This document shows positions 19,338-29,045 of a DNA stretch of 64,000 nucleotides, piece by piece. Within the stretch, counting starts at the first letter, position 1. Each line of letters opens with the position of its first letter. The notes under the pieces were generated by a model. The model saw only the letters and a program-made list of their open reading frames with translations. It made no database searches and had not been told where the DNA came from. This DNA is from Streptomyces sp. SN-593 (GTDB lineage Bacteria; Actinomycetota; Actinomycetes; Streptomycetales; Streptomycetaceae): assembly GCF_016756395.1 (NCBI RefSeq), contig NZ_AP018365.1, positions 3,385,001-3,449,000 of the forward strand, in the 5' to 3' direction. The position numbers were made by a program, and so were the translations under genes.

Positions 19338-21818
19338 ATGACGGAACGTGCGGACACGGACACGGACGCGAACCCGGGTACGGACCCGGAAGTGGACCCG
19401 GAAGTGGACACGGAACCGGAAGTGGACACCGCCACCGGCACGGGCACCGCTCCCGCCGCCCGCGAGCCGGGCCTGAGCAGCGCCGAGGTCGCGCGGCGGG
19501 TGGAGCGGGGCGAGGTCAACGACGTTCCGGTGCGCTCGTCCAGGTCCGCCACCGAGATCGTCCGGGCGAACGTCCTCACCCGGTTCAACGCGATCATCGG
19601 CGGGCTCTTCCTGGTGATCCTGGTGGTGGGACCGATCCAGGACGGCCTGTTCGGCTTCGTGATCGTGGCGAACACCGCGATCGGCGTCTTCCAGGAGCTG
19701 CGGGCCAAGCGCACCCTGGACAACCTCGCGGTGATCGGCGAGGCCAAGCCGACGGTGCGCAGGGACGGCCGTTCCACGGAGATCAGCACCTCGGCGATCG
19801 TGCTCGGCGACCTGATCGAACTGGGCCCGGGCGACAAGGTCGTGGTGGACGGCCGGACCGCCGAGGCGGACGGCCTTGAGGTCGACGAGTCGCTGCTCAC
19901 CGGAGAGGCCGACCCCGTCCTCAAGCAGGTCGGCGACGAGGTGATGTCCGGCAGTTTCGTGGTCGCCGGAGGGGGCGCCTTCACCGCGACGAAGGTCGGC
20001 CGCGAGGCGTACGCGGCGCAACTGGCCGACGAGGCGTCACGCTTCACGCTGGTCGACTCCGAGCTGCGCAACGGCATCAGCCGCATCCTCAAGTGGGTGA
20101 CGTGGATGATGGCGCCGACCGCTGTCGGCCTGATCATCAGCCAGTTCACGGTGGAGGACCACGACTGGCGGGAGGCGGTGCGGCGGACCGTGGGCGGCAT
20201 CACGCCGATGGTGCCCGAAGGGCTGGTGCTGCTCACCTCGGTGGCGTTCGCGATCGGCGTGGTCCGGCTGGGCCGTCGCCAGTGCCTGGTGCAGGAGCTG
20301 CCCGCGATCGAGGGTCTGGCCCGGGTGGACGTGGTCTGCCTGGACAAGACCGGCACGCTGACCCAGGGCGGCATGGACCTCACCGCGCTGCGGATGCTCG
20401 ACGGCGCCGGGGAGGACCGCACCCGCCGGGTGCTGGCCGCCCTCGGCCGCTCCGACCCGCACCCGAACGCCAGCCTCCAGGCGATCATCGACGCCTGCCC
20501 GCCGGAACTGGCCGAGGGGTGGCGGGGCGCGGACACCCTGCCGTTCAGCTCGGCCCGCAAGTACAGCGGCGCCGCCCTGACCGAGCCCGACGGCACCACC
20601 GCGCGCTGGCTGCTGGGCGCGCCCGACGTGCTGCTCCCCGAGGGGCACGCCGCCCTGGCGGAGGTGGACCGGCTCAACGACGAGGGGCTGCGGGTACTCC
20701 TGCTCTCCCGCACCGAACGGGAGGTGGACGACCCGGACGCCGCGCGGGAGGTCGTCCCCCAGGCGCTGGTGGTGCTGGAACAGCGGCTGCGGCCGGACGC
20801 GGCGGACACCCTGCGGTACTTCGCCGAGCAGGACGTGCACGCCAAGGTGATCTCGGGCGACAACGCGGTGTCGGTCGGCGCGGTCGCCGGGAAGCTCGGG
20901 CTGCCGGGGGCTCAGCGGCCCGTCGACGCGCGGCGGCTGCCGGCCGGCCGCGACGAGATGGCGCGGGTGCTGGACGAGGGCTCGGTCTTCGGCCGGGTGA
21001 CCCCGCAGCAGAAGCGGGACATGGTCGGCGCGCTCCAGTCCCGCGGGCACAACGTGGCGATGACCGGCGACGGCGTCAACGACGTGCTGGCGCTGAAGGA
21101 CGCGGACATCGGCGTCTCGATGGGGTCCGGCTCCGAGGCCACCCGCGCGGTCGCGCAGATCGTGCTGCTCGACGACAGCTTCGCCACGCTGCCGTCCGTG
21201 GTGGCGGAGGGGCGGCGGGTGATCGGCAACATCACCCGGGTCGCCACGCTGTTCCTCACCAAGACCGTGTACTCGGTGCTGCTGGCACTGCTGGTGGTGT
21301 TCTGGCAGATCCCGTACCCGTTCCTGCCCCGGCACCTGACGCTGCTGTCCACGCTGACCATCGGGGTGCCCGCGTTCTTCCTTGCACTGGCGCCGAACAA
21401 GGAGCGGGCCAGGCCGAACTTCGTCCGCCGGGTGATGCGGTACGCCACGCCCGCGGGGGTCGTCTGCGGCCTCGCCGCGTTCGCCGCGTACCTGGTGGCG
21501 CGCCAGCACTACGTGGGCGGGGGCGCGTTGGACGCGGAGACCAGCGCCGCGACGCTCACGCTGTTCCTGATGGAGGTGTGGGTGCTGGCGATCGTGGCGC
21601 GGCCGTACACCTGGTGGCGGATCGCCCTGGTCCTCGCGATGGTGGTGGGCTTCCTGGTGGTGCTGGCGGTGCCGTGGCTGCAGCGGTTCTTCGCGCTGAA
21701 GCTGGTCGGCGAGCAGGTGCCGTGGACAGCCGTCGGCATCGCCGGGGCGGGCGGGGTGGTGCTGGAGTTCTGCTGGGCGTGGGTCCGCCGCCGGGACGAC
21801 GCCCGGTCCGCGTCCTGA
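19338..21818 (+). CDS. Cation-translocating P-type ATPase (CtpE-like)
   Basis: The 826-residue protein is a full P-type ATPase. The actuator motif LLTGEAD (about 190-196) replaces the usual TGES. Other motifs are PEGL in the fourth span (about 294-297), the phosphorylation site DKTGTLTQGG (about 335-344), and the hinge MTGDGVNDVLALKDADIGVSMG (about 575-596). ALAPNKERARPNFVRRV near the end is typical of the CtpE group, implicated in calcium uptake in mycobacteria. There is no N-terminal metal-binding domain; instead residues 3-45 are a low-complexity acidic stretch (DTDANPGTDPEVDPEVDTE), partly made of DNA repeats, which could bind cations or simply be disordered. Ten spans are predicted. Confidence 0.9.
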   Translation: MTERADTDTDANPGTDPEVDPEVDTEPEVDTATGTGTAPAAREPGLSSAEVARRVERGEVNDVPVRSSRSATEIVRANVLTRFNAIIGGLFLVILVVGPIQDGLFGFVIVANTAIGVFQELRAKRTLDNLAVIGEAKPTVRRDGRSTEISTSAIVLGDLIELGPGDKVVVDGRTAEADGLEVDESLLTGEADPVLKQVGDEVMSGSFVVAGGGAFTATKVGREAYAAQLADEASRFTLVDSELRNGISRILKWVTWMMAPTAVGLIISQFTVEDHDWREAVRRTVGGITPMVPEGLVLLTSVAFAIGVVRLGRRQCLVQELPAIEGLARVDVVCLDKTGTLTQGGMDLTALRMLDGAGEDRTRRVLAALGRSDPHPNASLQAIIDACPPELAEGWRGADTLPFSSARKYSGAALTEPDGTTARWLLGAPDVLLPEGHAALAEVDRLNDEGLRVLLLSRTEREVDDPDAAREVVPQALVVLEQRLRPDAADTLRYFAEQDVHAKVISGDNAVSVGAVAGKLGLPGAQRPVDARRLPAGRDEMARVLDEGSVFGRVTPQQKRDMVGALQSRGHNVAMTGDGVNDVLALKDADIGVSMGSGSEATRAVAQIVLLDDSFATLPSVVAEGRRVIGNITRVATLFLTKTVYSVLLALLVVFWQIPYPFLPRHLTLLSTLTIGVPAFFLALAPNKERARPNFVRRVMRYATPAGVVCGLAAFAAYLVARQHYVGGGALDAETSAATLTLFLMEVWVLAIVARPYTWWRIALVLAMVVGFLVVLAVPWLQRFFALKLVGEQVPWTAVGIAGAGGVVLEFCWAWVRRRDDARSAS

Positions 21819-21862
21819 CCGGCCCCGCCCGGCCGGCGGCCTGAACCCGGACACGGGCGGCC

Positions 21863-21979
21863 CCGCGGCCCCGCCGAACCCGGGCCTCAGCAGCCCACGG
21901 CCCTACGGCCCCGCTCTCCCGGGCCTCAGCCGAACCCGCGGCCCTACGGCTCCGCGGCCCCGCCGAACCCGCGGCTCAG
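21863..21979. repeat. Imperfect 28-bp direct repeat between converging genes
   Basis: The 28-bp segments at 21863-21890 and 21952-21979 both begin CCGCGGCCCCGCCGAACCC and differ at only a few later positions. The space between holds further partial copies (GAACCCGCGGCCCTACGG). The second copy includes the stop codon of the sacsin-like gene. Confidence 0.7.
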
Positions 21980-24900
21980 TCGAACCAGCGGTCCCGCGCC
22001 AGCTCCTCCGTACGGGTCGGGTCCTCCAGCAGCGCGGCCAGCTCGAAACGGCGCTCCCAGCGGCCCGCCGCCCAGGCCAGCCCGGCCGCGACGCCTTCCA
22101 CGGTCGCGGCGTGCAGCACTCCGTCCACCCAGCGCCAGTCGACCTCCACGTCACCGGTGAGCAGCAGCTCCTCGTGCTCGACGTAGCCGTCCGGGGCGCC
22201 CGGCAGCAGATCGTGTACGGCGGGCAGGACCTCGTGCGGCTCGCCGTGCGAGACCACCGCGGCCTCCACCGCCTCGCTCAGCCGGCGGACCTGGAACAGC
22301 TCGGCCAACTCCGCGGCCAGCCGCGGCGGTACGGGCAGCAGCGGCAGCCCGCCGGCCAGCGGCAGCAGGTCGGGCGCGTCCGCGACCAGCGCGTCGGCGG
22401 CGTCCACCACCACGACCTCGCCGTCCCGGACTGCCCGAAGGTCGTCGGGCAGGGTGACCTGTTCGGGGTCGAGTTCGGCCAGCGCGGCGTACAGGCCGTG
22501 GAGTTGGGCCGGCGTGACCGCGCGGTCGGGGTCGGAGAGGCGGCCGAGCAGTTCGGCGGCGCCGCCCGGCTCCGCGAGCAGCGCGTCGACCGTGGTGCGC
22601 ACACCGAGCGCGCGCAGCACCTGCGCGTCCACCGCGGAGTCGGTCTCGGCCTCGTCGTAGAGCCCGGCCAGCAGCCGGTCGCCGCCCGCGGCGCGCAGAC
22701 CGACCGGGCGCCGTCCGCCGAGCACCGGGTGGTCGCGCAGCCACCACGCCGCGTACGGCCGTACGGACTCGGTGGTGCCGTCCGGCAGCAGCACCCGGAC
22801 CTGCGCGGCCACCGCGTCGCGCAGCGGCGGGCGGGAGAGCAGGGCCAGTGCCCGCGGCCAGGCGTCGTCGTCCACCAGGTCGAGGTCGCGGACGCCGATC
22901 ACCTCGGTGGCGACCGGCGGCACGTCGGCCTCCGGAAGCTGGTCGAGGACGTCCTCGCACCACACGTCGACGGCGTCGAGCAACCCGACGTCGTCGGGTT
23001 GGGCCCAGTCGGTGTCGCGCGGTTCGAGGTCGTCCGGGTCGAGCACCACGTCCTCGGCGCGGACCAGCGCGAAGGTGGCGAGCACCCCGACCGCGGTGAG
23101 GGGCTGCTCGCCCCAGCGGTCGGCCAGTTCGGCGTCCACGGCGGCGAGTTCGCCCTCGCGCAGCACGGACTCCAGCGGGCTGCCGGGCAGTACCAGCTCG
23201 CCCGCGGGGGCGAGTTCGCCGTCCTCGTCGGGCAGCGCGAGCGCGGCCAGCCACGGCTCGTCGCCGGGCGCCAGGCCCGCGTCCCGGGCCATCCCGAGCA
23301 CGGCGTCGGCCAACTCCTCGGCGTCCAGGCCCGTTTCGTCGTCCCAGGCGGCGCGTTCCTCGTCGAGGGAGGCCGCCACCACGGCCCGCACCTGCGGGCT
23401 GGTCAGGATCGCGCGCGGCGTGGCCGGGGACGCGCCCAGCTTCTCCAGCAGCGGGTGGGCGGCGTCCGCGTGGGCGACCCGCAGACCGAGCCGGGCGAGC
23501 ACCGACGGGTCCACCCCCGCGGCACCCGGCTGCCCGGCCCCGGCCGAGGCCCGCTCACCGGCCCCGTCCAGGGTCCGCTCACCGGAGCCGTCGGACCCCC
23601 GCGCGCCGTGCCCGGCTTGCTCCCGGTCCGGCGCGCCGGAGGCGTACCCGTCGCCGGGCACCGGCAGCAGCACCTGGCGCGGGCCGACCACCGTGCGGCC
23701 GTCGGCGAGCGGGACGGGCAGACCGCTGAGCACGTCGGGATCGGTGCCGGCGAGGGCGTCGTAGAGCCGCCACCACCAGCCCGCGGGGCGCTCGGCGCCG
23801 GCCAGCCGGTCCACCACATCGGCGAGCGACAGCCGGGAGACGCCCAACTGCCGCAGCGCCGGACGCCGTTCGAGGCTCGCGGGCAGCAGCGTGGGCAGCA
23901 CCTCGGCGAGCACCCGGACCGCCTCGGCGGTCGCGCCCTCCACGATCTCGGCCTCGACCGGCCGCAGCGGGTGCCCCTCGCCCGTCAGCCGCCCGCCGTC
24001 GTCCCAGGCGTCCGGATCCGGCGCCGGGCCGCCCGCGTCGAGCGCACCCGCCCCGGACTCCACCGCCCGCGGCAGGAACGGGGTGCGCGGCAGCGCGTCC
24101 AGCACCCGCCGGCGCAACTCGGCGTCCAGACCGCCCTTTCCGAGCGGCCCCGGCACGAGGTCCACCACTCCGGCACCGACCGGCTGCCAGTCGGCCAGCA
24201 GTCGGACGTACGCCTGAGCGGCGCGGTCCAGCAGGAAGTCGGTGAGCGGGCCGGGCGCGGTGTGCCGGCGGGTCGGGTCGAGCGGGAAGGTGGCCAGCAG
24301 CAGCGCGGGCAGGCCGAGCGGCTCGTCGGTCGGGGTCGGCGCGTGCACGACGCCCGCGGTGCGCGGCGCGGCCGGCGCGCCGTCGGGGTCCACCGGCACC
24401 GCCCACGTCACGGACCAGACCGGGCGCAGGCGTTCCTCCACCGGCCGGTCCGCGAGCAGGTCCGCGGACAGTTCGCCGCCGCCCGCCGCGACCCGCCAGC
24501 GGGTGGGCGCGTCGCGGCCGCTGTCCTCGATGAGCACGTCTCCGCCGTCGAGTTGACGCCGCGTCAACGTCCGTACGCCCGCGGGCGTTTCGACGACGAC
24601 CTCGGCGAGTCCCGGCAGCGCGAGCAGCAGCGCGTCGTCCACCGCGGCGAGCAGGCGGCCGGCCAGGTCCTCGGCGGAGCCGTCCCGCAGCGGCAGCACC
24701 ACCACGGTGTCGTACGGGGCCGGAGCGCTGCCCTCCGCGGGGAACGGCAGCCGCAGCAGCGGGACATGGCCGTCGCGGCGCCGCAACTCCTCGGCCAGGT
24801 CGGGGAGGTCGGCGGTCAGCGCGCGGGCCTCGCCGAGCGACCAGCGCACCCCGCCGGCGCGGCTGAGCACGGCGGGTTCGTCGCTGACCGCGAGGACCGC

Positions 24901-25317
24901 GGCGAAGCCGATGCCGAAGCGGCCGACGACCGCGTCCGCCGTGTCGTCGCGCTTGGCGGAGGCGCGCAGCGTGGACAGCGACTCGACGGCGGCCGGGTCG
25001 AGCGGGGCACCGGTGTTGGCGGCGGCCAGGCAGGCGAAGGGGGAGCCGGTGGCGTCGGGGTCCGGCGCGTGCAGGGTGAGCCGGAGGCGGCCGGGCACGC
25101 CGGCGCGGGTCGCGGCGTCGGCGGCGTTCTGGGCGAGCTCCACGATCAGGCGGTCCCGGTGGCCGCCGAGCGCGAGGTCCTCCTCGGCGTTGGCGTCCTC
25201 ACGGAACCGGGCGGCGGACGCCGACCACGCGGTCAGCACGGCCTGGCGCAGCGAAGCGGTGCGGAAGGGGTCCGGTCGGCCTTCCGGGGTCGTGCGGATC
25301 ACGCCTGGGCGGGTCAC
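21976..25317 (-). CDS. Sacsin/Hsp90-like GHKL ATPase-domain protein
   Basis: The 1113-residue protein begins with a GHKL ATP-binding domain. The N-box LIVELAQNAADAATRAG (about 57-73), the G1 region with ANTGAPLD and AVVGRFGIGFAAVLAVSDEP (about 134-153), and VVVLPLRDGS fit the N-terminal ATPase of sacsin/Hsp90-type proteins. The remaining 900 residues are acidic, Ala/Leu-rich and without a recognised fold; a low-complexity insertion occurs near 580-620. Annotated relatives in Streptomyces are called molecular chaperone Hsp90 or sacsin-like, but the client and role are unknown. The long C-terminal part lacks the usual Hsp90 middle-domain signatures. ATG at 25317 has no clear ribosome-binding site. 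The gene stands alone. Confidence 0.8.
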   Translation of the reverse strand: MTRPGVIRTTPEGRPDPFRTASLRQAVLTAWSASAARFREDANAEEDLALGGHRDRLIVELAQNAADAATRAGVPGRLRLTLHAPDPDATGSPFACLAAANTGAPLDPAAVESLSTLRASAKRDDTADAVVGRFGIGFAAVLAVSDEPAVLSRAGGVRWSLGEARALTADLPDLAEELRRRDGHVPLLRLPFPAEGSAPAPYDTVVVLPLRDGSAEDLAGRLLAAVDDALLLALPGLAEVVVETPAGVRTLTRRQLDGGDVLIEDSGRDAPTRWRVAAGGGELSADLLADRPVEERLRPVWSVTWAVPVDPDGAPAAPRTAGVVHAPTPTDEPLGLPALLLATFPLDPTRRHTAPGPLTDFLLDRAAQAYVRLLADWQPVGAGVVDLVPGPLGKGGLDAELRRRVLDALPRTPFLPRAVESGAGALDAGGPAPDPDAWDDGGRLTGEGHPLRPVEAEIVEGATAEAVRVLAEVLPTLLPASLERRPALRQLGVSRLSLADVVDRLAGAERPAGWWWRLYDALAGTDPDVLSGLPVPLADGRTVVGPRQVLLPVPGDGYASGAPDREQAGHGARGSDGSGERTLDGAGERASAGAGQPGAAGVDPSVLARLGLRVAHADAAHPLLEKLGASPATPRAILTSPQVRAVVAASLDEERAAWDDETGLDAEELADAVLGMARDAGLAPGDEPWLAALALPDEDGELAPAGELVLPGSPLESVLREGELAAVDAELADRWGEQPLTAVGVLATFALVRAEDVVLDPDDLEPRDTDWAQPDDVGLLDAVDVWCEDVLDQLPEADVPPVATEVIGVRDLDLVDDDAWPRALALLSRPPLRDAVAAQVRVLLPDGTTESVRPYAAWWLRDHPVLGGRRPVGLRAAGGDRLLAGLYDEAETDSAVDAQVLRALGVRTTVDALLAEPGGAAELLGRLSDPDRAVTPAQLHGLYAALAELDPEQVTLPDDLRAVRDGEVVVVDAADALVADAPDLLPLAGGLPLLPVPPRLAAELAELFQVRRLSEAVEAAVVSHGEPHEVLPAVHDLLPGAPDGYVEHEELLLTGDVEVDWRWVDGVLHAATVEGVAAGLAWAAGRWERRFELAALLEDPTRTEELARDRWFD

Positions 25318-25789
25318 GTGGACCTTTCGTCTGCACTGTGCGCGTGGGGTTCCGGCCGCTCCGGGCCCCTACGGGCCCGACCGTACTCCACTGGCGCGCG
25401 CGGGGGCCGCGGCCCCCTGAAGTGGTCGGTTCTGTCCGCCGGGGACCGAACGGTCCGTTCCGGGCGGCTTCGCCGCGGGGAGGCCGGCACGGCGCCGCAC
25501 GGCCGGATCGGGCGCCCCACGACGGCTCCACGGCACCCGGCCGGCCGCCGGTCGGACCGGAGCCCCGCCACGCGGACCATGCCCCGGCCCGGAGGCCGGA
25601 CGCCCCCTCGCCCGCCGCACAGGCGACGCCAGCCGTCCGCCGCGGAGGCCCCGGTGCCCCGCAGCGCTCCAGGGCTCCAGGGCTCCAGGGCTCCAGGGCT
25701 CCCAACGCCTCACGGCGCCCCGCCCCCGCACCCTCTCCCGCGCCCCGTACCCCGCAGCCGCACCCACGGCCGCAGGATTCAGGCGGGCC
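25318..25789. other. 472-bp gene-free gap with palindrome and 8-bp repeats
   Basis: GGGGGCCGCGGCCCCC (25402-25417) is a perfect 16-bp palindrome that could terminate or be an operator. About five copies of an 8-bp unit GGCTCCAG run from 25665 to 25703. The rest is C-rich with no supported gene. The gap separates two minus-strand genes. Confidence 0.7.
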
Positions 25790-26737
25790 TCACACCGTCT
25801 GGTCGTCGTGGAGGTCGTCGAGGACCATGGGCGCCGGCTCCGGGGTCTTCGGCATCACCGCCGCCTCCGAGTGGCCGCCGCACCCGTACGCGAGGGAGAC
25901 CAGGTTGCCGTCGGCCGGGGAGTACTCGTTCGCGCAGATGCCGAAGGCCTGCCCGAGGGAGCCGCCGATCGGCACCAGGAAGCCGCAGCTCACGCAGTTG
26001 GCGGGCGCGGCCTGGGCCATCGGCGTCTTGGGGCCGAACCGCTCCTCCCAGCGGTCCGCGGAGGTGTGCAGGCCGTACCGGGACAGCACCCGGGCCCGGC
26101 CGAGGCCGAGTTGCCGGGCGACCGAGCCGATCTCGGCGATGCTCGGGCCGCCGGTGACCACGTCGCCGGCCGTCACGGCGGCCTCTCCCGCCTCGCCGGC
26201 CCCGGCGGCCTCTCCCGCCTCCTGAGCGGCCGCGGCGGCGGCGGTCGCGGCGTCCTCGGTCGCCACCGCGACCGGGGCGGCCCCGGCGGCCCGCCCGGTG
26301 TCCTCGGCGGTCCCGGCGTCCGCGGCGGCCACCACCGCCGCCGCGCCGTCACCGGTCCAGCCCGGTTCCAGCCGCAGGTCGTCCGCCTCGGTGGGCAGCA
26401 GGTCGCCGGGGCCCATGTCGCCCGGCCGCAGCCGCTCGCTCCAGGGCACCCACTCGGGCGCCAGCACGGAGTCCGGCCCCGGCAGCAGCACCGTTTCGTC
26501 GATCGTCACGGCCTTCGCCCGGGAGGCGCGGGTCAGCGTGGTCGCCCACCGCCAGCCGCGGTAGGCGGGCTCGGTGCAGGCGAAGAGGTGGGTGACCACG
26601 CGGTCTCCCTCGGCGACCACGCCTAGGTGCTCTCCGACCGACGCCTCGCCCACCGCCTCCCTCGTCACGGCCAGCGCGACATCGACCGCCTCGGCGCACA
26701 GGCGGTCAGGGGTACGGCTTCGCATCGCAGGACTCAC
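25790..26737 (-). CDS. DUF3027 family protein
   Basis: The 315-residue protein is a DUF3027 member. The N-terminal half (MRSRTPDRLCAEAVDVALAV to EWVPWSERLRPGDMGPGDLLP, about 5-118) is the conserved part and includes THLFACTEPAYRGWRWATTL. A low-complexity Ala/Glu/Gly stretch (about 130-195) is followed by the C-terminal half with GRARVLSRYGLHTSADRWEE, then a cysteine/histidine cluster CVSCGF, CANEYS and GCGGHSE that may bind zinc. Function is unknown. Start is GTG 26737 or ATG 26725, neither with a good ribosome-binding site. It is divergent from an MFS gene. Confidence 0.85.
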   Translation of the reverse strand: MSPAMRSRTPDRLCAEAVDVALAVTREAVGEASVGEHLGVVAEGDRVVTHLFACTEPAYRGWRWATTLTRASRAKAVTIDETVLLPGPDSVLAPEWVPWSERLRPGDMGPGDLLPTEADDLRLEPGWTGDGAAAVVAAADAGTAEDTGRAAGAAPVAVATEDAATAAAAAAQEAGEAAGAGEAGEAAVTAGDVVTGGPSIAEIGSVARQLGLGRARVLSRYGLHTSADRWEERFGPKTPMAQAAPANCVSCGFLVPIGGSLGQAFGICANEYSPADGNLVSLAYGCGGHSEAAVMPKTPEPAPMVLDDLHDDQTV

Positions 26738-26986
26738 AGAAATCGTTTCTCTCTCTACGCCGTCTCACGTGTGCGCCCGCGGGCGGGCGGACCCGAAGTG
26801 CGGAGAACCTCGGCGGAGCGGACCGACGGACCGCTTCGACGCCTGAGTTCCCCGCTTCCCCGGCCCTGCCCGAGCGTCATCGGGCGCACCTGTTGTCACC
26901 CATTCTGCGTGATCGCACGCTACCGGTGCGCACCCTGCGCGCAAAGGAGGGGGTGCGCCGTCTTCCAATTGGGGCAGGATTGCGAC

Positions 26987-28363
26987 GTGGCACGAACCGT
27001 GACCGCGGGCCCAGGGCCCGCACGCAGGGCCGGGCGCGCCCTCGCGAGCGGCGTGGGGCGGTCGGCGGGAGCGGTGCGCCGCCGTATCCGGCGCACGACA
27101 CACGCGGGCGGCGCGGGCGAGTCGGGCCTCGCGAAGCTGATCGAGTTGCACGCGGTCAACTCCGCCGGCGACATGATGATCACCGTCGCGCTCGCCAGCA
27201 CCGTGTTCTTCTCCGTCCCCAGTGGTGAGGCCCGCAACCGGGTCGGGCTCTACCTGCTGATCACCATGGCGCCGTTCGCACTGCTCGCACCGGTGGTCGG
27301 TCCGATCCTGGACCGGCTCCAGCACGGCCGGCGGGCCGCGATGGCGATGTCGATGATGGCCCGCGCGGTGCTCGCCTGGACGATGGCCGGGATGGTCGCC
27401 CACGCCGGCCTGGGCCTGTACCCGGCGGCGCTGGGCAGCCTGGTCGGCTCCAAGGCGTACGGCGTGGTGCGCAGCGCGGTGGTGCCGCGCCTGCTGCCGG
27501 ACCGCACCACCCTGGTGAAGGCGAACTCCCGGGTCACCCTTTCGGGTCTGCTCGCGACGGCCGTCGCGGCCCCGGTCGGTGCCGTGCTGCACACCATCGG
27601 ACCGCAGTGGCCGCTCTACGGCGCCTTCGCGATCTTCATGTGCGGGGCGGTGCTCAGCATGGCGCTGCCGAGCAAGGTGGACTCCACGCGCGGCGAGCGC
27701 CGGGCCCGGCTGAGCGCCGACGAGGAGGCGTCGGCCGAGCCGTCCGGCATCCCGGGGCGCAGGCCGGGTCTGCTGGGCGTCGGTTCGTCGGTGCTGCACG
27801 CGTTGCAGGGCAACTGCGGGCTGCGCTCGCTGTCCGGCTTCCTGACGATGTTCCTCGCGTTCATGCTGCGCGAGCACCCGGTGGGCGGGCTGTCGCCGGA
27901 GTTGTCGCTCGGGGTGGCGGCCGTCGCAGCGGGTGCCGGCAACGCGCTGGGCACCGCGCTCGGCGCCTGGCTCAAGGCCCGCGGTCCCGAGGTGATCATC
28001 ACGACGGCCCTGGTGTGCGCGCTGGGGACCGCGTCGGTGGCGGCGAGCCTGTTCGGGCTGTTCACGGTCGCCGCGGTGACCGCGGTCGCGGGCATCGCGC
28101 AGGCGCTGGCGAAGCTGTCGCTGGACGCGCTGATCCAGCGCGACGTGCCGGAGGAGGTCCGCACCTCGGCGTTCGCCCGCTCCGAGACGGTGCTCCAGCT
28201 TTCCTGGGTGGTCGGCGGCGGCATCGGCATCGTGCTCCCGCTGAACGGGTCGCTCGGCATGGCGGTGGCGGCCTGCCTGGTGCTGACGGCGTTCTCGGTG
28301 TCGGTGCGCGGGCTGCTCGGCGCCGCCCGCCACGGCTCCTCGGCGAAGGCCCGCGTCGCCTGA
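26987..28363 (+). CDS. MFS-type membrane transporter
   Basis: The 458-residue protein has about 12 predicted spans. The first is VNSAGDMMITVALASTVFF, followed by VGLYLLITMAPFALLAPVVGPILDRL with a motif A-like loop. RTTLVKANSRVTLSGLLAT and QRDVPEEVRTSAFARSETVLQL are typical of the MFS_3/EntS-like group. GTG at 26987 is preceded by GGCAGGA. The first 45 residues are Arg/Gly-rich and cytoplasmic. Substrate is unknown. A following lipoprotein gene and the menaquinone genes lie on the same strand, but gaps of 130 bp and a separate -10 box suggest independent transcription. The last codons and stop are part of a 23-bp tandem duplication. Confidence 0.85.
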   Translation: MARTVTAGPGPARRAGRALASGVGRSAGAVRRRIRRTTHAGGAGESGLAKLIELHAVNSAGDMMITVALASTVFFSVPSGEARNRVGLYLLITMAPFALLAPVVGPILDRLQHGRRAAMAMSMMARAVLAWTMAGMVAHAGLGLYPAALGSLVGSKAYGVVRSAVVPRLLPDRTTLVKANSRVTLSGLLATAVAAPVGAVLHTIGPQWPLYGAFAIFMCGAVLSMALPSKVDSTRGERRARLSADEEASAEPSGIPGRRPGLLGVGSSVLHALQGNCGLRSLSGFLTMFLAFMLREHPVGGLSPELSLGVAAVAAGAGNALGTALGAWLKARGPEVIITTALVCALGTASVAASLFGLFTVAAVTAVAGIAQALAKLSLDALIQRDVPEEVRTSAFARSETVLQLSWVVGGGIGIVLPLNGSLGMAVAACLVLTAFSVSVRGLLGAARHGSSAKARVA

Positions 28364-28396
28364 GCGCGCGAGTCCGCGTCGCCTGAGCGCGCGGGT
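28351..28396. repeat. 23-bp tandem duplication spanning the MFS stop codon
   Basis: 28351-28373 and 28374-28396 differ at one base. Both begin CCGCGTCGCCTGAGC, so the stop codon of the upstream gene is duplicated. Confidence 0.85.
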
Positions 28397-28481
28397 CCGC
28401 ACGGGGCGCGCGACCCGCCCCACCAGGCCGCGCCCGGCGGGACACGGCGTACCCGCGCGCGGAGCGGAGGCGCCCGCCCGG

Positions 28482-28487
28482 TAGCCT
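28482..28487 (+). promoter_or_regulatory. Leaderless -10 box of the DUF2771 gene
   Basis: TAGCCT stands six bases before ATG 28494. Confidence 0.5.
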
Positions 28488-28493
28488 CCTGCC

Positions 28494-28985
28494 ATGAGCA
28501 TTCGCCGCGCCGCCACCGCCCTCGGTGCCATCTCCCTCGGGTTGATCTCCCTCACCGCCTGCACGAAGCCGACCGCCGAGGCGACGGTCACCGTGGGCAG
28601 CAAGTCAGTGATGGCGTCGGCGAGCAAGGGGTGCTACGCCAAGGGCGCGCTGCTGCCGCAGACGGTCTTCGCCAAGTGCCTCCAGGAGAAGCCGACGCAC
28701 CACATCACCGTTCCGGTCGGCGACACCGTCCGCATCGGCGTGGACCCGTCGATCGCCGACAAGGGCTGGCTGATCGTGCAGAACACCTCGCTCGCCAACG
28801 ACGAGGTGCTCAAGGACAAGACCTACTTCACGGTGGACAGCGCGGAGCTGTTCCACGTGCAGGACCCGCAGACCGGCCAGACCAGCCCGGTGTCCAGCGT
28901 GACGCTGAACATCGTCGAGTCGTCGGACACGACCGGCGCGAAGGTCACCCGCGTGGTCTCCTTCGAACTGCGGCGCGACCACTGA
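28494..28985 (+). CDS. DUF2771-type lipoprotein
   Basis: The 163-residue protein starts with a short signal peptide whose lipobox SLTAC ends at residue 23, giving a lipid-anchored extracellular protein. The mature domain (about 30-163) is a single beta-rich unit containing ATVTVGSKSV, GCYAKGALLPQ, HHITVPVGDTVRIGVDP and VTRVVSFELRR. This agrees with the DUF2771 family of actinobacterial lipoproteins, which has no known function. Cys48 and Cys61 could form a disulfide. The gene lies between an MFS transporter and mqnB, all on the plus strand. Confidence 0.8.
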   Translation: MSIRRAATALGAISLGLISLTACTKPTAEATVTVGSKSVMASASKGCYAKGALLPQTVFAKCLQEKPTHHITVPVGDTVRIGVDPSIADKGWLIVQNTSLANDEVLKDKTYFTVDSAELFHVQDPQTGQTSPVSSVTLNIVESSDTTGAKVTRVVSFELRRDH

Positions 28986-29045
28986 GCGGAGGCCGTCGCA
29001 CGGCGGCGCCCCCTCGACGCCCGCGCACGGCGGGCCGGTGAACGG

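Noticed and set aside
22111-26157. Plus-strand open frame of 1348 codons
   Set aside because: Antisense to the sacsin-like gene; no motifs and wrong codon-position GC pattern.
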